Source: Rhodovulum sp. (GTDB lineage Bacteria > Pseudomonadota > Alphaproteobacteria > Rhodobacterales > Rhodobacteraceae). From it: a stretch of DNA of 64,000 nt. The stretch is from assembly GCA_020637615.1 (NCBI GenBank), contig JACKKC010000012.1, forward strand, positions 1 through 64,000. The letters are read 5' to 3'. Below, piece after piece: positions 53,639 to 62,688 of this stretch (position 1 is the stretch's first letter; the number at the start of each line of letters is the position of its first letter). The position numbers were made by a program, and so were the translations under genes. The notes below the pieces were generated by a model. That model searched no databases. It worked only from the letters and a program-made list of their open reading frames with translations, and had not been told where the DNA came from.

Positions 53639-55662
53639 CGGCCGCCTTCAATTCGATCGTCGTCGTCGACTGGTCCGCGCCGGACCGGCGCCCGTCCGAT
53701 GCGGTCCGGATCGGCGTCGCCGGGCAGTGCGAGGAGGCGCCGGGAGCCTTCCCGACGCGCGAGGCGGCCTTGGACTGGCTTGTCGGTCGTCTGGTGGCGG
53801 CGCATGCCGCGGGGCGGCGGGCGCTCGTCGGGTTCGATTTTCCTTTCGGCTGTGCGACCGGCCTCGCCGAGGCGCTGACGGGCGAGGCGAGCGCGCAGGC
53901 GCTCTGGGAGCATCTGGCGGAATGGAGCGGGGACGGTCCTGAGCGTGCCGCGCAGGATGAGCATGGTCTCGCCGGGCGTCGGATCGTCGAGGCCCGGGTT
54001 CTCTCGGACCAGCCGGGCGGGACGCTCTTCGCGGCGGGCCCGGCCGGCGAGCGGGTGCTGACCGGGCTCTCCGCCCTCGTTGCGCTGCGCCGAGATCCGG
54101 CGCTGGCGGGGGCGATAGCAGTCTGGCCGTTCGAGACCGGTCTCGCGCGCGGGGATAAGCCGATCATGCTGGCCGAGGTCTATCCGTCGCTGCTGCGGAC
54201 GGCGTCGGCCGAAGGGGCGATCCGGGACGAGGAACAGGTCCGCGAGGCCGCCCGCGCCCTCGCGGCGCTCGATCGGGAGGGGGCGCTCGCGCCGCTCTTT
54301 CTCGGGCCGCCCGATCTCGATGCCGGCGAGCGCGAGCGTGTCGTTCGCGAGGAGGGCTGGATTCTCGGCGTTGGCCACGAGGCGGCCCTGCGCGCCGCGG
54401 CGCGGCCGGCGGTGCCGCCCCTGCGCAACGATTGCTTCGCCATGCCGCCGGGGGTGGACTGGGTGCCGGTCGCGGCGGCGCTGGCGAAGTTGCGCGAGGG
54501 GCTGAGCCCGGTCGCGGCGCCCGAGACCCTGCCGCTCGGCGCGGCGGGCGGGCGGATCCTGGCCGAGCCCGTGGTGGCGCGGCGGTCGCATCCGCCGGGA
54601 CCGAATGCCGCCGTGGACGGCTACGGCTTCGCCCATGCCGCGCTCGGCGCCTCGCCGCATGTGCTGCCGCTCGCCGAGGGCCGGGCGGCGGCGGGCGTGC
54701 CCTATCCGGGCGAGGTGCCGCCGGGGCAGGCGATCCGCATCCTCACCGGGGCGCCGCTGCCGGTGGGCGTCGATACCGTGGTCCTGGAGGAGGATGTCGC
54801 CCGGGACGGCGGGGTGATCCGCTTCGCGCGCGGGCTGCGGCGCGGCGCCAATACGCGGGCGGGCGGCGAGGATGTGGAAGCCGGTGCGGAGATCCTGCCC
54901 GCCGGGCATCGCCTGCGGCCGCAGGACCTCGCGCTCGCCGCGGCCACGGGGCTGGGGTCGCTTCCGGTGCGCCGGCGGCTTCGGGTCGCGGTCCTCTCGA
55001 CGGGCGACGAGGTGGTGGCGCCGGGTGCGGCGGCGGCGGTCCATCAGGTGCATGACGCCAACCGGCCGATGCTGCTGGAGGTGCTGCGCCGCTGGGATTT
55101 CGAGGCGGTCGACCTCGGCCATGCGCGCGACGATCCCGAGGCCCTGGCGGCGGCGCTCGACCGGGGCGCGGGGGCGGCCGACGCGCTCCTGACCTCGGGC
55201 GGCGCCTCGGCGGGCGACGAGGATCACATGGCCGCGCTGCTCCGGCGCCGCGGGGTGCTCGAAACCTGGCGCATCGCGGTGAAGCCAGGCCGGCCGCTGG
55301 CGCTGGGTCTCTGGGAGGGGCGGCCGGTCTTCGGCCTGCCGGGCAATCCGGTCGCGGCCTTCGTCTGCGCCCTGGTCTTCGCGCGGCCCGCGCTGTTGCG
55401 CCTTGCCGGCGCCCCCTGGCAGCGGCCGCGGGGCTTCACCGTGCCGGCGGGTTTCGAGAAGGACAAGAAGGCCGGGCGGGTCGAATACCTCCGCGCCCGG
55501 CTGACGGAGGAGGGGGCGGCGGAGGTCTTCCGCTCGGAGGGCTCGGGCCGGGTCTCGGGACTCGTCTGGGCGGAGGGGCTGGTGGAGCTCGACACCGAGG
55601 CCCGCCGGATCCGGCCCGGCGATCCGGTGCGCTATCTGCCGTTCCCCGAGTTCGGGCTCTGA
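53635..55662 (+). CDS. moeA: Molybdopterin molybdotransferase MoeA with an extra N-terminal domain
   Basis: 675 residues from GTG 53635 (GTGA overlap with mobB). Residues 264-675 are MoeA, which inserts molybdate into adenylated molybdopterin: AVDGYGFAHAAL, GEVPPGQAIRILTGAPLPVG, VLSTGDEVV, TSGGASAGDEDHM and VFGLPGNPVAAFV are all present. Residues 1-263 are an additional domain opening VVVDWSAPD (Asp12) with VGFDFPFG (Asp68) and MLAEVYPSLL, resembling DUF429-like RNase H folds. A separate protein like it occurs in molybdenum operons of relatives, to my recollection. One continuous frame covers both. Confidence 0.9.
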   Translation: MTAAFNSIVVVDWSAPDRRPSDAVRIGVAGQCEEAPGAFPTREAALDWLVGRLVAAHAAGRRALVGFDFPFGCATGLAEALTGEASAQALWEHLAEWSGDGPERAAQDEHGLAGRRIVEARVLSDQPGGTLFAAGPAGERVLTGLSALVALRRDPALAGAIAVWPFETGLARGDKPIMLAEVYPSLLRTASAEGAIRDEEQVREAARALAALDREGALAPLFLGPPDLDAGERERVVREEGWILGVGHEAALRAAARPAVPPLRNDCFAMPPGVDWVPVAAALAKLREGLSPVAAPETLPLGAAGGRILAEPVVARRSHPPGPNAAVDGYGFAHAALGASPHVLPLAEGRAAAGVPYPGEVPPGQAIRILTGAPLPVGVDTVVLEEDVARDGGVIRFARGLRRGANTRAGGEDVEAGAEILPAGHRLRPQDLALAAATGLGSLPVRRRLRVAVLSTGDEVVAPGAAAAVHQVHDANRPMLLEVLRRWDFEAVDLGHARDDPEALAAALDRGAGAADALLTSGGASAGDEDHMAALLRRRGVLETWRIAVKPGRPLALGLWEGRPVFGLPGNPVAAFVCALVFARPALLRLAGAPWQRPRGFTVPAGFEKDKKAGRVEYLRARLTEEGAAEVFRSEGSGRVSGLVWAEGLVELDTEARRIRPGDPVRYLPFPEFGL

Positions 55663-55792
55663 GGCCGGCGGGAAATGCCTGTCCCCATGAGGACAGAAGA
55701 TATGTATCTCATACTAAAGGATTTTTGTGTTAACGCGATCTTGCGCTGGCTGGCCTCGGACGAAATCCGGGTGAATTGATCGGCCAAGGGAT

Positions 55793-56013
55793 ACCCCGAA
55801 CCGGCAAAGGCGAGGCATTGCCTCGCGCCGGATCGTCGGTTGGAGCGCGCGAGCGCGGAGGCCGAGGGGGGGTCGGGTTTCACCGCCGGTGGGTAATCCG
55901 CGCGCGCCTGACTGGGCTGGCGCGCTTGTCGCGCCTGGCCCGTGCCGGAGGCACGCCTTCGGCGTGACGGCAGGCAGGCGCGCGCGGATTTGTCCTTGCC
56001 AAATCCGCGAAGG
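55793..56013 (-). repeat. Dispersed 3'-UTR repeat, copy B
   Basis: Reverse-complement copy that begins with a 10-bp stem-loop (CGCGGATTTG/CAAATCCGCG, 55983-56009) and runs through the same blocks as copy A, plus a 32-base extra module with GTCACGCCGAA shared with 41408-41436. It begins 34 bases behind the stop of the minus-strand gene at 56047 and points the same way. The rest of the gap up to moeA (55663-55792) shows no gene. Confidence 0.75.
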
Positions 56014-56046
56014 GAAGGCGGTGTCACCGGAGATGGGCGGCCGGTG

Positions 56047-57178
56047 TCATTCGAAGGCGCCGCTCAGGCGTGCGAGCAGCATGAAGGCCCGGCCGGAGCG
56101 GGTATCGGCGATGGCGAGGATCTGGTCGTCCTCGGCGTCGGTGGCGAATTCGCCGAGCACGGCGTCGAAGCGGCGGTGAAAGAAGAGGGCCGTGTCGCGG
56201 AAGATCGGATCGGATTTCATCATGCGCCGCGCCGTCGCCAGCACCTCGGGGTCGCGGATCCCGCCCACGGCGGCGACTTCGGGGCCGCGGGCGCCGGCCA
56301 TGAAGCGCCGCCAGTCGCCGGCGGTGCCCGGCTCGACGGCGAGTTCGTCCGCGTAGATGCCCTCCTGCGCCAGGAGGCTCAGCACGTCCTCGGCGGCCTG
56401 GAGCATCTGCGCGAGGCTCGGGTGGCGGATCGCGATCTTGAGCGCCCGGAACCCGTCGTGGTCCTTGGCGTCGCGGGGGAAGTCCAGCGCGCGGATCAGC
56501 ACGTCCCAGCCAGGCTTCGTATCGGGCTCGTTTCCGGTCAGGAGCGGCAGGCTCGGCTGGGCCGGCGGCTCGGGCGGTGTCGCGCGTGCCGCGGCTCGGG
56601 TTGCGGTTCGGGCCGAGGCTCGGGCGCCAGGCGGGCTGGCGGGGGCGCGGGCCTCGGCGCCGGGGCGGTGGGGCGGGGGGCGGTGACGCGCTCAGCGATC
56701 TCGCGCAGCGCCTTGTCCGAGCGGGTCAGGGCGGCGGCGATCCGCAGGAGGTGGGATTCGACATCCGGGCCGCGGCTGACGCCGGCGATGCCGGCGCGGA
56801 CCGCCTCCTGGAGATCCGCCCGGCTCGGGCCGGTGCCGGCCTGGAGGGCGGCGCGGGTGGCGGCGAGCTCCGCCATGAGCGGCGGCGTCACCTCCGCGAG
56901 CGCCGCGATCACCTCGCGCTGGCGTGCCAGTTCCTCGGCGAGCCAGGCGGCCAGCCAGACCAGGAGGAGCGGCAGGACCAGCGCCACGAGGAAGAACAGT
57001 CCGTCGACGAAGACCGTCCCGCGGTCGAGCGCGCCGGCGCTTCGGGCGAAGAACCCGATCGCATAGCTGCAGACCACGACGATCCAGACCGCGCTCGCGA
57101 TCGCGGCCCAGCGGCGCGGTCCGGAGAGGTCGCGGAAACGGTCGAGCCAGCCCGCGCGATCCGGGAGCGGAGCGGCAT
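56047..57178 (-). pseudogene. Conserved membrane-anchored coiled-coil protein, apparently broken by two frame disruptions
   Basis: Two reading frames together look like one Rhodobacteraceae protein of about 375 residues. The first part (to 56538) has a transmembrane pair (VWIVVVCSYAIGFF and FFLVALVLPLLLVWLAAWLA) and a coiled-coil region (EELARQREVIAALAEV, LLRIAAALTRSDKALREIAE), then a Pro-rich linker. The second (56502-56047 and upstream in its frame: PPEPPAQPSLPLLTG) carries the conserved C-terminal domain from IRALDFPRDAKDHDGFRALK to TRSGRAFMLLARLSGAFE. The shift lies about 56540-56620. At the 5' end the frame has no start codon back to the greA stop; the only ATG (57178) is in another frame. 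Confidence 0.6.
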
Positions 57179-57203
57179 GGCCGCGCCCCTCACGCCGCGC
57201 GGG

Positions 57204-57674
57204 TCATACGAAGGCGACCGAGACGACCTCGTAGGACCGCGTGCCGCCCGGGGTGCGGACCTCGACGCTGTCGCCGGGCTCCTTGCCGATCAGGGCGCGG
57301 GCGAGCGGGGATTTCATGTTGAGAAGCCCCTCCTCGATGCTGGCCTCGGGCTCGCCGACGATCTGGTAGGTCCGCTCCTCCTCGGTGTCCTCGTCGAGGA
57401 TGACCACGGTCGCGCCGAACTTGATCGGCCCGGACATGCGGGTCGGGTCGATGACCTCGCTTCGGCCGATCATGCCCTCGAGCTCGCGGATGCGGCCCTC
57501 GACGAAGCTCTGCCGCTCGCGCGCCGCATGGTATTCGGCGTTCTCGCTCAGGTCGCCGTGCTCGCGGGCCTCGGCGATCGCCTTGATGATGGCCGGGCGC
57601 TCGACACTCTTGAGCTTCTTGAGCTCGGCATCGAGCCGAGCGAATCCCTTGGCGGTCAGCGGAACCTTTTCCAT
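57204..57674 (-). CDS. greA: Transcription elongation factor GreA
   Basis: 156 residues from ATG 57674, GGAGGA upstream ([18 protein letters not shown]). Rescues stalled RNA polymerase by stimulating transcript cleavage. Coiled-coil N-terminal domain with the tip acidic residues in [17 protein letters not shown] (Asp-Glu pair), then a C-terminal FKBP-like domain with [14 protein letters not shown]. Size and motifs normal. A longer upstream frame is not conserved. Confidence 0.96.
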   Translation of the reverse strand: MEKVPLTAKGFARLDAELKKLKSVERPAIIKAIAEAREHGDLSENAEYHAARERQSFVEGRIRELEGMIGRSEVIDPTRMSGPIKFGATVVILDEDTEEERTYQIVGEPEASIEEGLLNMKSPLARALIGKEPGDSVEVRTPGGTRSYEVVSVAFV

Positions 57675-57878
57675 GCCTGTCCTCCGCACCGCAGTCATGT
57701 CGCGGTTGAAAAATGCCATCACGATCGCCGATGGTCGTGCCATGGCCCCGATCGCGGACCCAAACGTCCGGATCCCGGTCAACATAGGATTGCGGCCATG
57801 CGGCCGCAAGGCGCAGATTCGGCGCGATCGGGACTGGTTCATGGCGTTCCAGGCACGACGGTCTCGTTATCAGACGAG

Positions 57879-57907
57879 GGCAGCGCCCGGCCCGGGCGGG
57901 CGCTGCC
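57879..57907. promoter_or_regulatory. Strong hairpin in the greA/ETF-QO divergent region
   Basis: GGCAGCGCCC and GGGCGCTGCC form a perfect 10-bp stem around a 9-base GC loop, in the 397-base spacer (57675-58071) between divergent greA and ETF-QO. No T-run and no gene whose end it would mark. Rest of the spacer shows nothing recognisable. Confidence 0.4.
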
Positions 57908-58071
57908 AGGTGGTGGCCGCCGGGCGCGGTGGTGACGCCCCAAATTTCTATGGGCCAGGTGGCGTTTGCAGACGTGATCGCCTGCGGCGGCCCTGCCCGT
58001 GATTGACCTCTCGGCCCGGCTTGGCTAGGCCTCGGCGCGGTATGCCCGGAGGGCGGCGGAAGGGAAGAGCG

Positions 58072-59730
58072 ATGGCCGAGAGCGCGCGCGAGTCCATGGA
58101 ATACGATGTCGTCATCGTCGGCGCCGGACCGGCGGGGCTTTCGGCGGCGATCCGGCTCAAGCAGCTCGACCCCGATCTCTCGGTGGTGGTGCTGGAGAAG
58201 GGCTCCGAGGTCGGCGCGCATATCCTCTCGGGCGCGGTGCTCGACCCCGCCGGGCTCGACCGGCTGCTCCCGGACTGGCGCGAGCGCGGCGCGCCGGTCA
58301 CCGTGCCGGTCACCGACGACCGTTTCTACATGCTGGGGCAGGCGGGCGCCCTGCGCATCCCCGGCTGGCCGATGCCGCCCCTGATGAAGAACCACGGCAA
58401 TTACATCGTCTCCATGGCCAATGTCTGCCGCTGGATGGCCGGCGAGGCGGAGGCCCTGGGCGTCGAGATCTTCCCCGGCATGGCGGCGAGCGCGCTGGTC
58501 CTCGGCGAGGACGGGGCGTTGCGCGGCGTGGTCGCGGGGGAGTTCGGGCTGAACCCCGACCGGACGCCGGGGCCGAACTACGAGCCCGGCATGGAGCTCC
58601 TGGGCAAATACGTGCTGCTCGCCGAGGGCGTGCGCGGCTCGCTCTCGAAGCAGGTCATCGCCCGGTTCGATCTCGGTGCGGGGCACGAGCCGCAGAAATA
58701 CGGCCTCGGCATGAAGGAGATCTGGGAGGTCCGCCCGGAGGTCCATCACGAGGGCCGGGTGGTGCATACCATGGGCTGGCCGCTCGGCCGCAACGCCGGG
58801 GGCGGGTCCTTCATCTATCACCTGGAGAACAACCAGGTCTTCGTCGGATTCGTGGTGCATCTCAACTACGCCAACCCGCATCTCTACCCCTACATGGAGT
58901 TCCAGCGGTTCAAGCATCATCCGATGGTCGCGGACCTGCTGCGGGGCGGCAAGCGCGTGGCCTATGGCGCGCGGGCGATCTCGGAGGGCGGCTGGCAGTC
59001 GATCCCGAAGCTGGTCTTCCCCGGCGGCGCGCTGCTCGGATGCTCGGCGGGCTTCGTGAACGTGCCGCGCATCAAGGGCAACCACAACGCCATGCTCTCG
59101 GGCATCGCGGCCGCCGAGGCGGTTCAGGCGGCGATCGCCGCCGGGCGGTCGGGCGACGAGCTCACCGGATACGAGGAGGCGGTGCGCAGCGGGCCGATCG
59201 CGGCGGACCTTAAGCCCGTGCGCAACGTCAAGCCGATGTGGTCGCGCTGGGGCCTCCTGCCCTCGCTCGGGCTCGGCGGCTTCGACATGTGGTGGAACAC
59301 GCTCTTCGGCAACCGCTCGCTCTTCGGCTCGATGCCGCATGGCAAGACCGATGCCGCGGCCACCGGGCTGGCGGCGGATTTCGCGCCGATCGACTATCCC
59401 AGGCCCGACGGGGTGCTGTCCTTCGACCGGCTGACCAATGTGGCCTTCTCCTTCACCAACCACGAGGAGAGCCAGCCGCCGCATCTGACGCTGAAGGACC
59501 CTTCGGTGCCGATCGAGGTGAACCTGCCGCGCTACGGCGAGCCGGCGCAGCGCTATTGCCCGGCCGGGGTCTACGAGGTGCTGCGCGACGAGGACGGCGC
59601 GAACCCGCAGTTCCGGATCAACTTCCAGAACTGCGTGCATTGCAAGACCTGCGACATCAAGGATCCGAGCCAGAACATCACCTGGGTCACGCCGCAGGGG
59701 GGCGACGGGCCGAACTACCCGAACATGTGA
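58072..59730 (+). CDS. etfD: Electron-transfer flavoprotein:ubiquinone oxidoreductase
   Basis: 552 residues from ATG 58072 (AAGGGA upstream); ATG 58042 is a weaker alternative. Membrane-associated FAD/4Fe-4S protein passing electrons from ETF (fatty- and amino-acid oxidation) to ubiquinone. N-terminal FAD fold YDVVIVGAGPAGLSAAIRLK, central ubiquinone-binding region with GGWQSIPKLVFPGGAL, and a C-terminal cluster domain with four Cys (RYCPAGVYE, FQNCVHCKTCDIKDPSQNI). Intact and full length. The etfAB genes are not in the window. Confidence 0.96.
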   Translation: MAESARESMEYDVVIVGAGPAGLSAAIRLKQLDPDLSVVVLEKGSEVGAHILSGAVLDPAGLDRLLPDWRERGAPVTVPVTDDRFYMLGQAGALRIPGWPMPPLMKNHGNYIVSMANVCRWMAGEAEALGVEIFPGMAASALVLGEDGALRGVVAGEFGLNPDRTPGPNYEPGMELLGKYVLLAEGVRGSLSKQVIARFDLGAGHEPQKYGLGMKEIWEVRPEVHHEGRVVHTMGWPLGRNAGGGSFIYHLENNQVFVGFVVHLNYANPHLYPYMEFQRFKHHPMVADLLRGGKRVAYGARAISEGGWQSIPKLVFPGGALLGCSAGFVNVPRIKGNHNAMLSGIAAAEAVQAAIAAGRSGDELTGYEEAVRSGPIAADLKPVRNVKPMWSRWGLLPSLGLGGFDMWWNTLFGNRSLFGSMPHGKTDAAATGLAADFAPIDYPRPDGVLSFDRLTNVAFSFTNHEESQPPHLTLKDPSVPIEVNLPRYGEPAQRYCPAGVYEVLRDEDGANPQFRINFQNCVHCKTCDIKDPSQNITWVTPQGGDGPNYPNM

Positions 59731-59824
59731 AGGCGGCGCAGGGGGGCCGGGCCGCGTCCCGCGATTGCAACGGCCGAGCGCGGGGAATAGGCTCACGCGC
59801 GCTTCGGAACCGGGAGATGACTTC

Positions 59825-61525
59825 GTGCGACAATCGCTAGGCCGACTGCTGCGGGGTGCCTGCCTGGGCTTCCTGGTCCTCGCCGCCGCCCCGGGGGCGC
59901 GGGCGACGAGCCTGTCGGGGGCCTATCTCGCGGCGATGCAGGCGGATTTCCGCAACGATTACGTGGCCTCGGCGGAGTATCTCGACCGGGCGCTGGCGAT
60001 CGATCCGCAGAACGTCGGGCTGATGCAGAACAGCATCGTGGCCCATGTGGCGGCCGGGGACGTCGCGGGGGCGACCGGGATCGCCGACCGGCTCGCCGAG
60101 GCGATGCCCGGCAACCAGATCGCGGTCGTGGTGCAGGTCTCCGATGCCATCGCCAAGGAGGATTTCGCCGCGGCGCGGGACCTTCTCGACGAGGCCGGCC
60201 CCTCGGTCACGCCGCTGCTCGCGGGGCTGCTCTCCGGCTGGGTCGAGGTGGGGATGGGGGATTTCTCCGCCGCCCAGGAGCGCTTCGACCTCCTGAAGGG
60301 CAATGCGGCGCTCGAGGCCTACGGCCAGTATCACAAGGCGCTCGCCCTCGCGCTCGCGGGCGATTTCCTCTCCGCCGCGACGATCCTCGCGAACGGGGAG
60401 GACGGCCCGCTGCATGTCAATCTCGGCGCGCTGGTCGCCCATGCCCAGGTGCTGGTACAGATCGACCGCGACGGCGAGGCGCTGGAGATCCTCGACGAGG
60501 CGCTCGCGGGCGGCATCCCGAACGCGGTGCTGCTCGACCTTCGCGACCGGATCGCGGCGGGCGAGAACGTGGCCTTCACCCGGGTGACCAATGCGCGCTC
60601 CGGGGCGGCCGAGGCGCTGCTGACGCTGGCGGACGCGCTCAGCTCCAGCGAATCGGAGCGCATCGGCCTGATGCATGCGCAGCTCGCCGCCTACGTGGAT
60701 CCCGGCGCCGTCGAGGCGCGGCTGCTCGCGGCCGATATCCTCGAGCGCGAGGAGCAGTTCGACCTCGCCTCCCAGGCGCTGGCCGGCGTGCCGCCGGAAT
60801 CGCCCTGGTACATGACCGCCGAGATCCGCCGCGCCAGCACCCAGAGTGCGGCGGGCGATACCGAGGGCGGCATCGCCACGCTGACCGACCTGGCGGCCGC
60901 CTATCCCGAGCAGATCGAGGTCCAGTCGGCGCTGGGCGATGCCCTGCGCGTCGCCGAGCGCTACGGCGAGGCGGCCGAGGCCTATGACGCGGCCATCGCG
61001 CTCGTGCCCGATCCGCAGCCGGTGCATTGGGTGCTCTACTACACCCGCGGCATCTCCAACGAGCGCGCCGGGAACTGGCCGGCGGCGGAGGCCGATTTCC
61101 GCGAGGCGCTGGTGCTCTCGCCCGACCAGCCGATGGTGCTGAACTATCTCGGCTATTCCCTCGTCGAGCAGGGCCGCGACCTCGACGAGGCGCTCGACAT
61201 GATCGAGCGCGCCGTCGCCGGCCAGCCCGACGACGGCTATATCACCGACTCGCTCGGCTGGGTGCTCTACCGCATGGGCCGCTACGAGGAGGCGGTGCCG
61301 CACATGCTGCGCGCCGTCGAGCTCACCCCCGACGATCCGATCATCAACGACCATCTCGGCGACGTGCTCTGGAAGGTGGGGCGCATCCGCGAGGCGGAGT
61401 TCCAGTGGCGCCGGGCGCTCTCCTTCGGACCGGCGCCGGATCTCGACATGGACCGGGTCCGGCGCAAGCTCGAGGTCGGGCTCGACCAGGTGATCTCCGA
61501 AGCGGGCCCCGGCACCGACGGCTGA
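59825..61525 (+). CDS. TPR-repeat protein with signal peptide
   Basis: 566 residues from GTG 59825; an overlapping ATG at 59818 hits a stop after seven codons. Signal peptide about 1-28 ([20 protein letters not shown]). The rest is a chain of TPR-like helical pairs, best seen at 380-550: [100 protein letters not shown]. Periplasmic scaffold is the likely role; partners unknown. Sits between ETF-QO and ispE, an arrangement I recall from related genomes. Confidence 0.87.
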   Translation: MRQSLGRLLRGACLGFLVLAAAPGARATSLSGAYLAAMQADFRNDYVASAEYLDRALAIDPQNVGLMQNSIVAHVAAGDVAGATGIADRLAEAMPGNQIAVVVQVSDAIAKEDFAAARDLLDEAGPSVTPLLAGLLSGWVEVGMGDFSAAQERFDLLKGNAALEAYGQYHKALALALAGDFLSAATILANGEDGPLHVNLGALVAHAQVLVQIDRDGEALEILDEALAGGIPNAVLLDLRDRIAAGENVAFTRVTNARSGAAEALLTLADALSSSESERIGLMHAQLAAYVDPGAVEARLLAADILEREEQFDLASQALAGVPPESPWYMTAEIRRASTQSAAGDTEGGIATLTDLAAAYPEQIEVQSALGDALRVAERYGEAAEAYDAAIALVPDPQPVHWVLYYTRGISNERAGNWPAAEADFREALVLSPDQPMVLNYLGYSLVEQGRDLDEALDMIERAVAGQPDDGYITDSLGWVLYRMGRYEEAVPHMLRAVELTPDDPIINDHLGDVLWKVGRIREAEFQWRRALSFGPAPDLDMDRVRRKLEVGLDQVISEAGPGTDG

Positions 61526-61532
61526 CCGCCCC

Positions 61533-62369
61533 ATGCCCCGTCGCGAGCGCGAATTCGCCCCGGCGAAGGTGAACCTGACGCTGCATGTCACCGGGCGGCG
61601 GCCGGACGGCTATCACCTGCTCGACAGCCTGGTGGTCTTTCCCGCGGTGGGCGACCGGCTGGAGGCGGTCGAGGCGCGGGATCTGACGCTGGAGATCGAC
61701 GGTCCCTTCGCGGGGGCGCTGGATCCGGCCTCGAACCTGGTGCTCGCGGCGGCGCGGCTGCTCCGGCCCGCGGGGCGCGGCGCCGCGATCCGGCTGACCA
61801 AGGCGCTGCCCGTCGCCGGCGGGATCGGCGGGGGATCCTCGGATGCGGCGGCGGCGCTGCGGCTGCTGGCGCGGCTCTGGTCGGTGCCGCTGCCGCCGGC
61901 GGAGGCGCTGCTGGCGCTGGGCGCGGACCTGCCGGTCTGCCTCGCGGCGCGGCCGATGCGCATGGCGGGCATCGGCGAGGCGCTCGTGCCGGTCGGGATG
62001 CCGCGCTTCTGGCTGGTGCTCGCCAATCCCGGCGTGCCGCTGGCGACGGGCGCGGTCTTCGGGGCGCTCGCGCAGCGCGCGGGGCCGCCGATGCCGCCCT
62101 TGGATGGCTTCGACGGGTTCGAGGGGCTCTGCGCCTACCTGCGTGGGCAGCGCAACGACCTCGAACCGCCCGCCGTCGCGCTCGCCCCGGCGGTGGCGGA
62201 GGTGCTGGCGGCGCTGGCGGGGTCGCCGGGCTGCCCGCTGGCGCGGATGTCGGGTTCGGGGGCGACCTGCTTCGGTCTTTTTCCCGACGAGGGAACGGCG
62301 CGCGCGGCGGCGGATGCGCTTGGCCGCGCGGCGCCCGGCTGGTGGGTGGCGGCCGCGCCGGTCGGCTGA
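61533..62369 (+). CDS. ispE: 4-diphosphocytidyl-2-C-methyl-D-erythritol kinase
   Basis: 278 residues from ATG 61533, 7 bases after the TPR gene. Phosphorylates CDP-ME in the MEP isoprenoid pathway. GHMP kinase motifs: [20 protein letters not shown] (substrate Lys and Asp), ATP loop [19 protein letters not shown], and late [12 protein letters not shown]. Cytoplasmic. A repeat copy and a terminator follow the stop. Confidence 0.96.
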   Translation: MPRREREFAPAKVNLTLHVTGRRPDGYHLLDSLVVFPAVGDRLEAVEARDLTLEIDGPFAGALDPASNLVLAAARLLRPAGRGAAIRLTKALPVAGGIGGGSSDAAAALRLLARLWSVPLPPAEALLALGADLPVCLAARPMRMAGIGEALVPVGMPRFWLVLANPGVPLATGAVFGALAQRAGPPMPPLDGFDGFEGLCAYLRGQRNDLEPPAVALAPAVAEVLAALAGSPGCPLARMSGSGATCFGLFPDEGTARAAADALGRAAPGWWVAAAPVG

Positions 62370-62385
62370 CGGGGTAGGGTCTTCT

Positions 62386-62578
62386 CTTCGCGGATTTGGC
62401 AGGTGACAAATCCGCGCGCGCCTGCCTGCCCCCAGCAGGCGCGACAAACGCGCCCGCCATGCATGCGCGCGCGGATTACCCGCCGCCTGTGAAACCCGAC
62501 CCCCCTCGGCCTCCGCGCTCGCGCGCTACGGCCGACGAACCGGCGCGAGGCAGTGCCTCGCTATCGCCGGTTCAGGGA
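62386..62578 (+). repeat. Dispersed 3'-UTR repeat, copy A
   Basis: Begins 16 bases behind the ispE stop, in the same orientation: a 10-bp stem-loop (CGCGGATTTG/CAAATCCGCG, 62389-62416), then CGCCTGCC, the AGGCGCGACAA block, a second CGCGCGGATTACCC, GTGAAACCCGACCCCC, CTCCGCGCTCGCGCG, GGCGCGAGGCAGTGCC and a CGCCGGTTC end. Copies at 42754, 55793 and 35122 share these blocks in order. Confidence 0.75.
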
Positions 62579-62588
62579 ATGCGGTGCG

Positions 62589-62610
62589 GGCCGCGCGGGG
62601 CGCGGCCGTT
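62589..62610 (+). terminator. Terminator-like hairpin behind repeat copy A
   Basis: GGCCGCGC-GGG-GCGCGGCC then GTTT, with a GGGAATGC..TGCG flank; almost identical to the terminator at 23536-23570. Likely ends ispE transcription; the rest of the gap to ftsK shows no gene. Confidence 0.55.
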
Positions 62611-62688
62611 TGGTGACACATCGCCGCAGGAAGTGGCGTCGATCAGGCGGCAGGCCGATGGTGCTTCCAGCGGCCCGGGAAACGCCGC

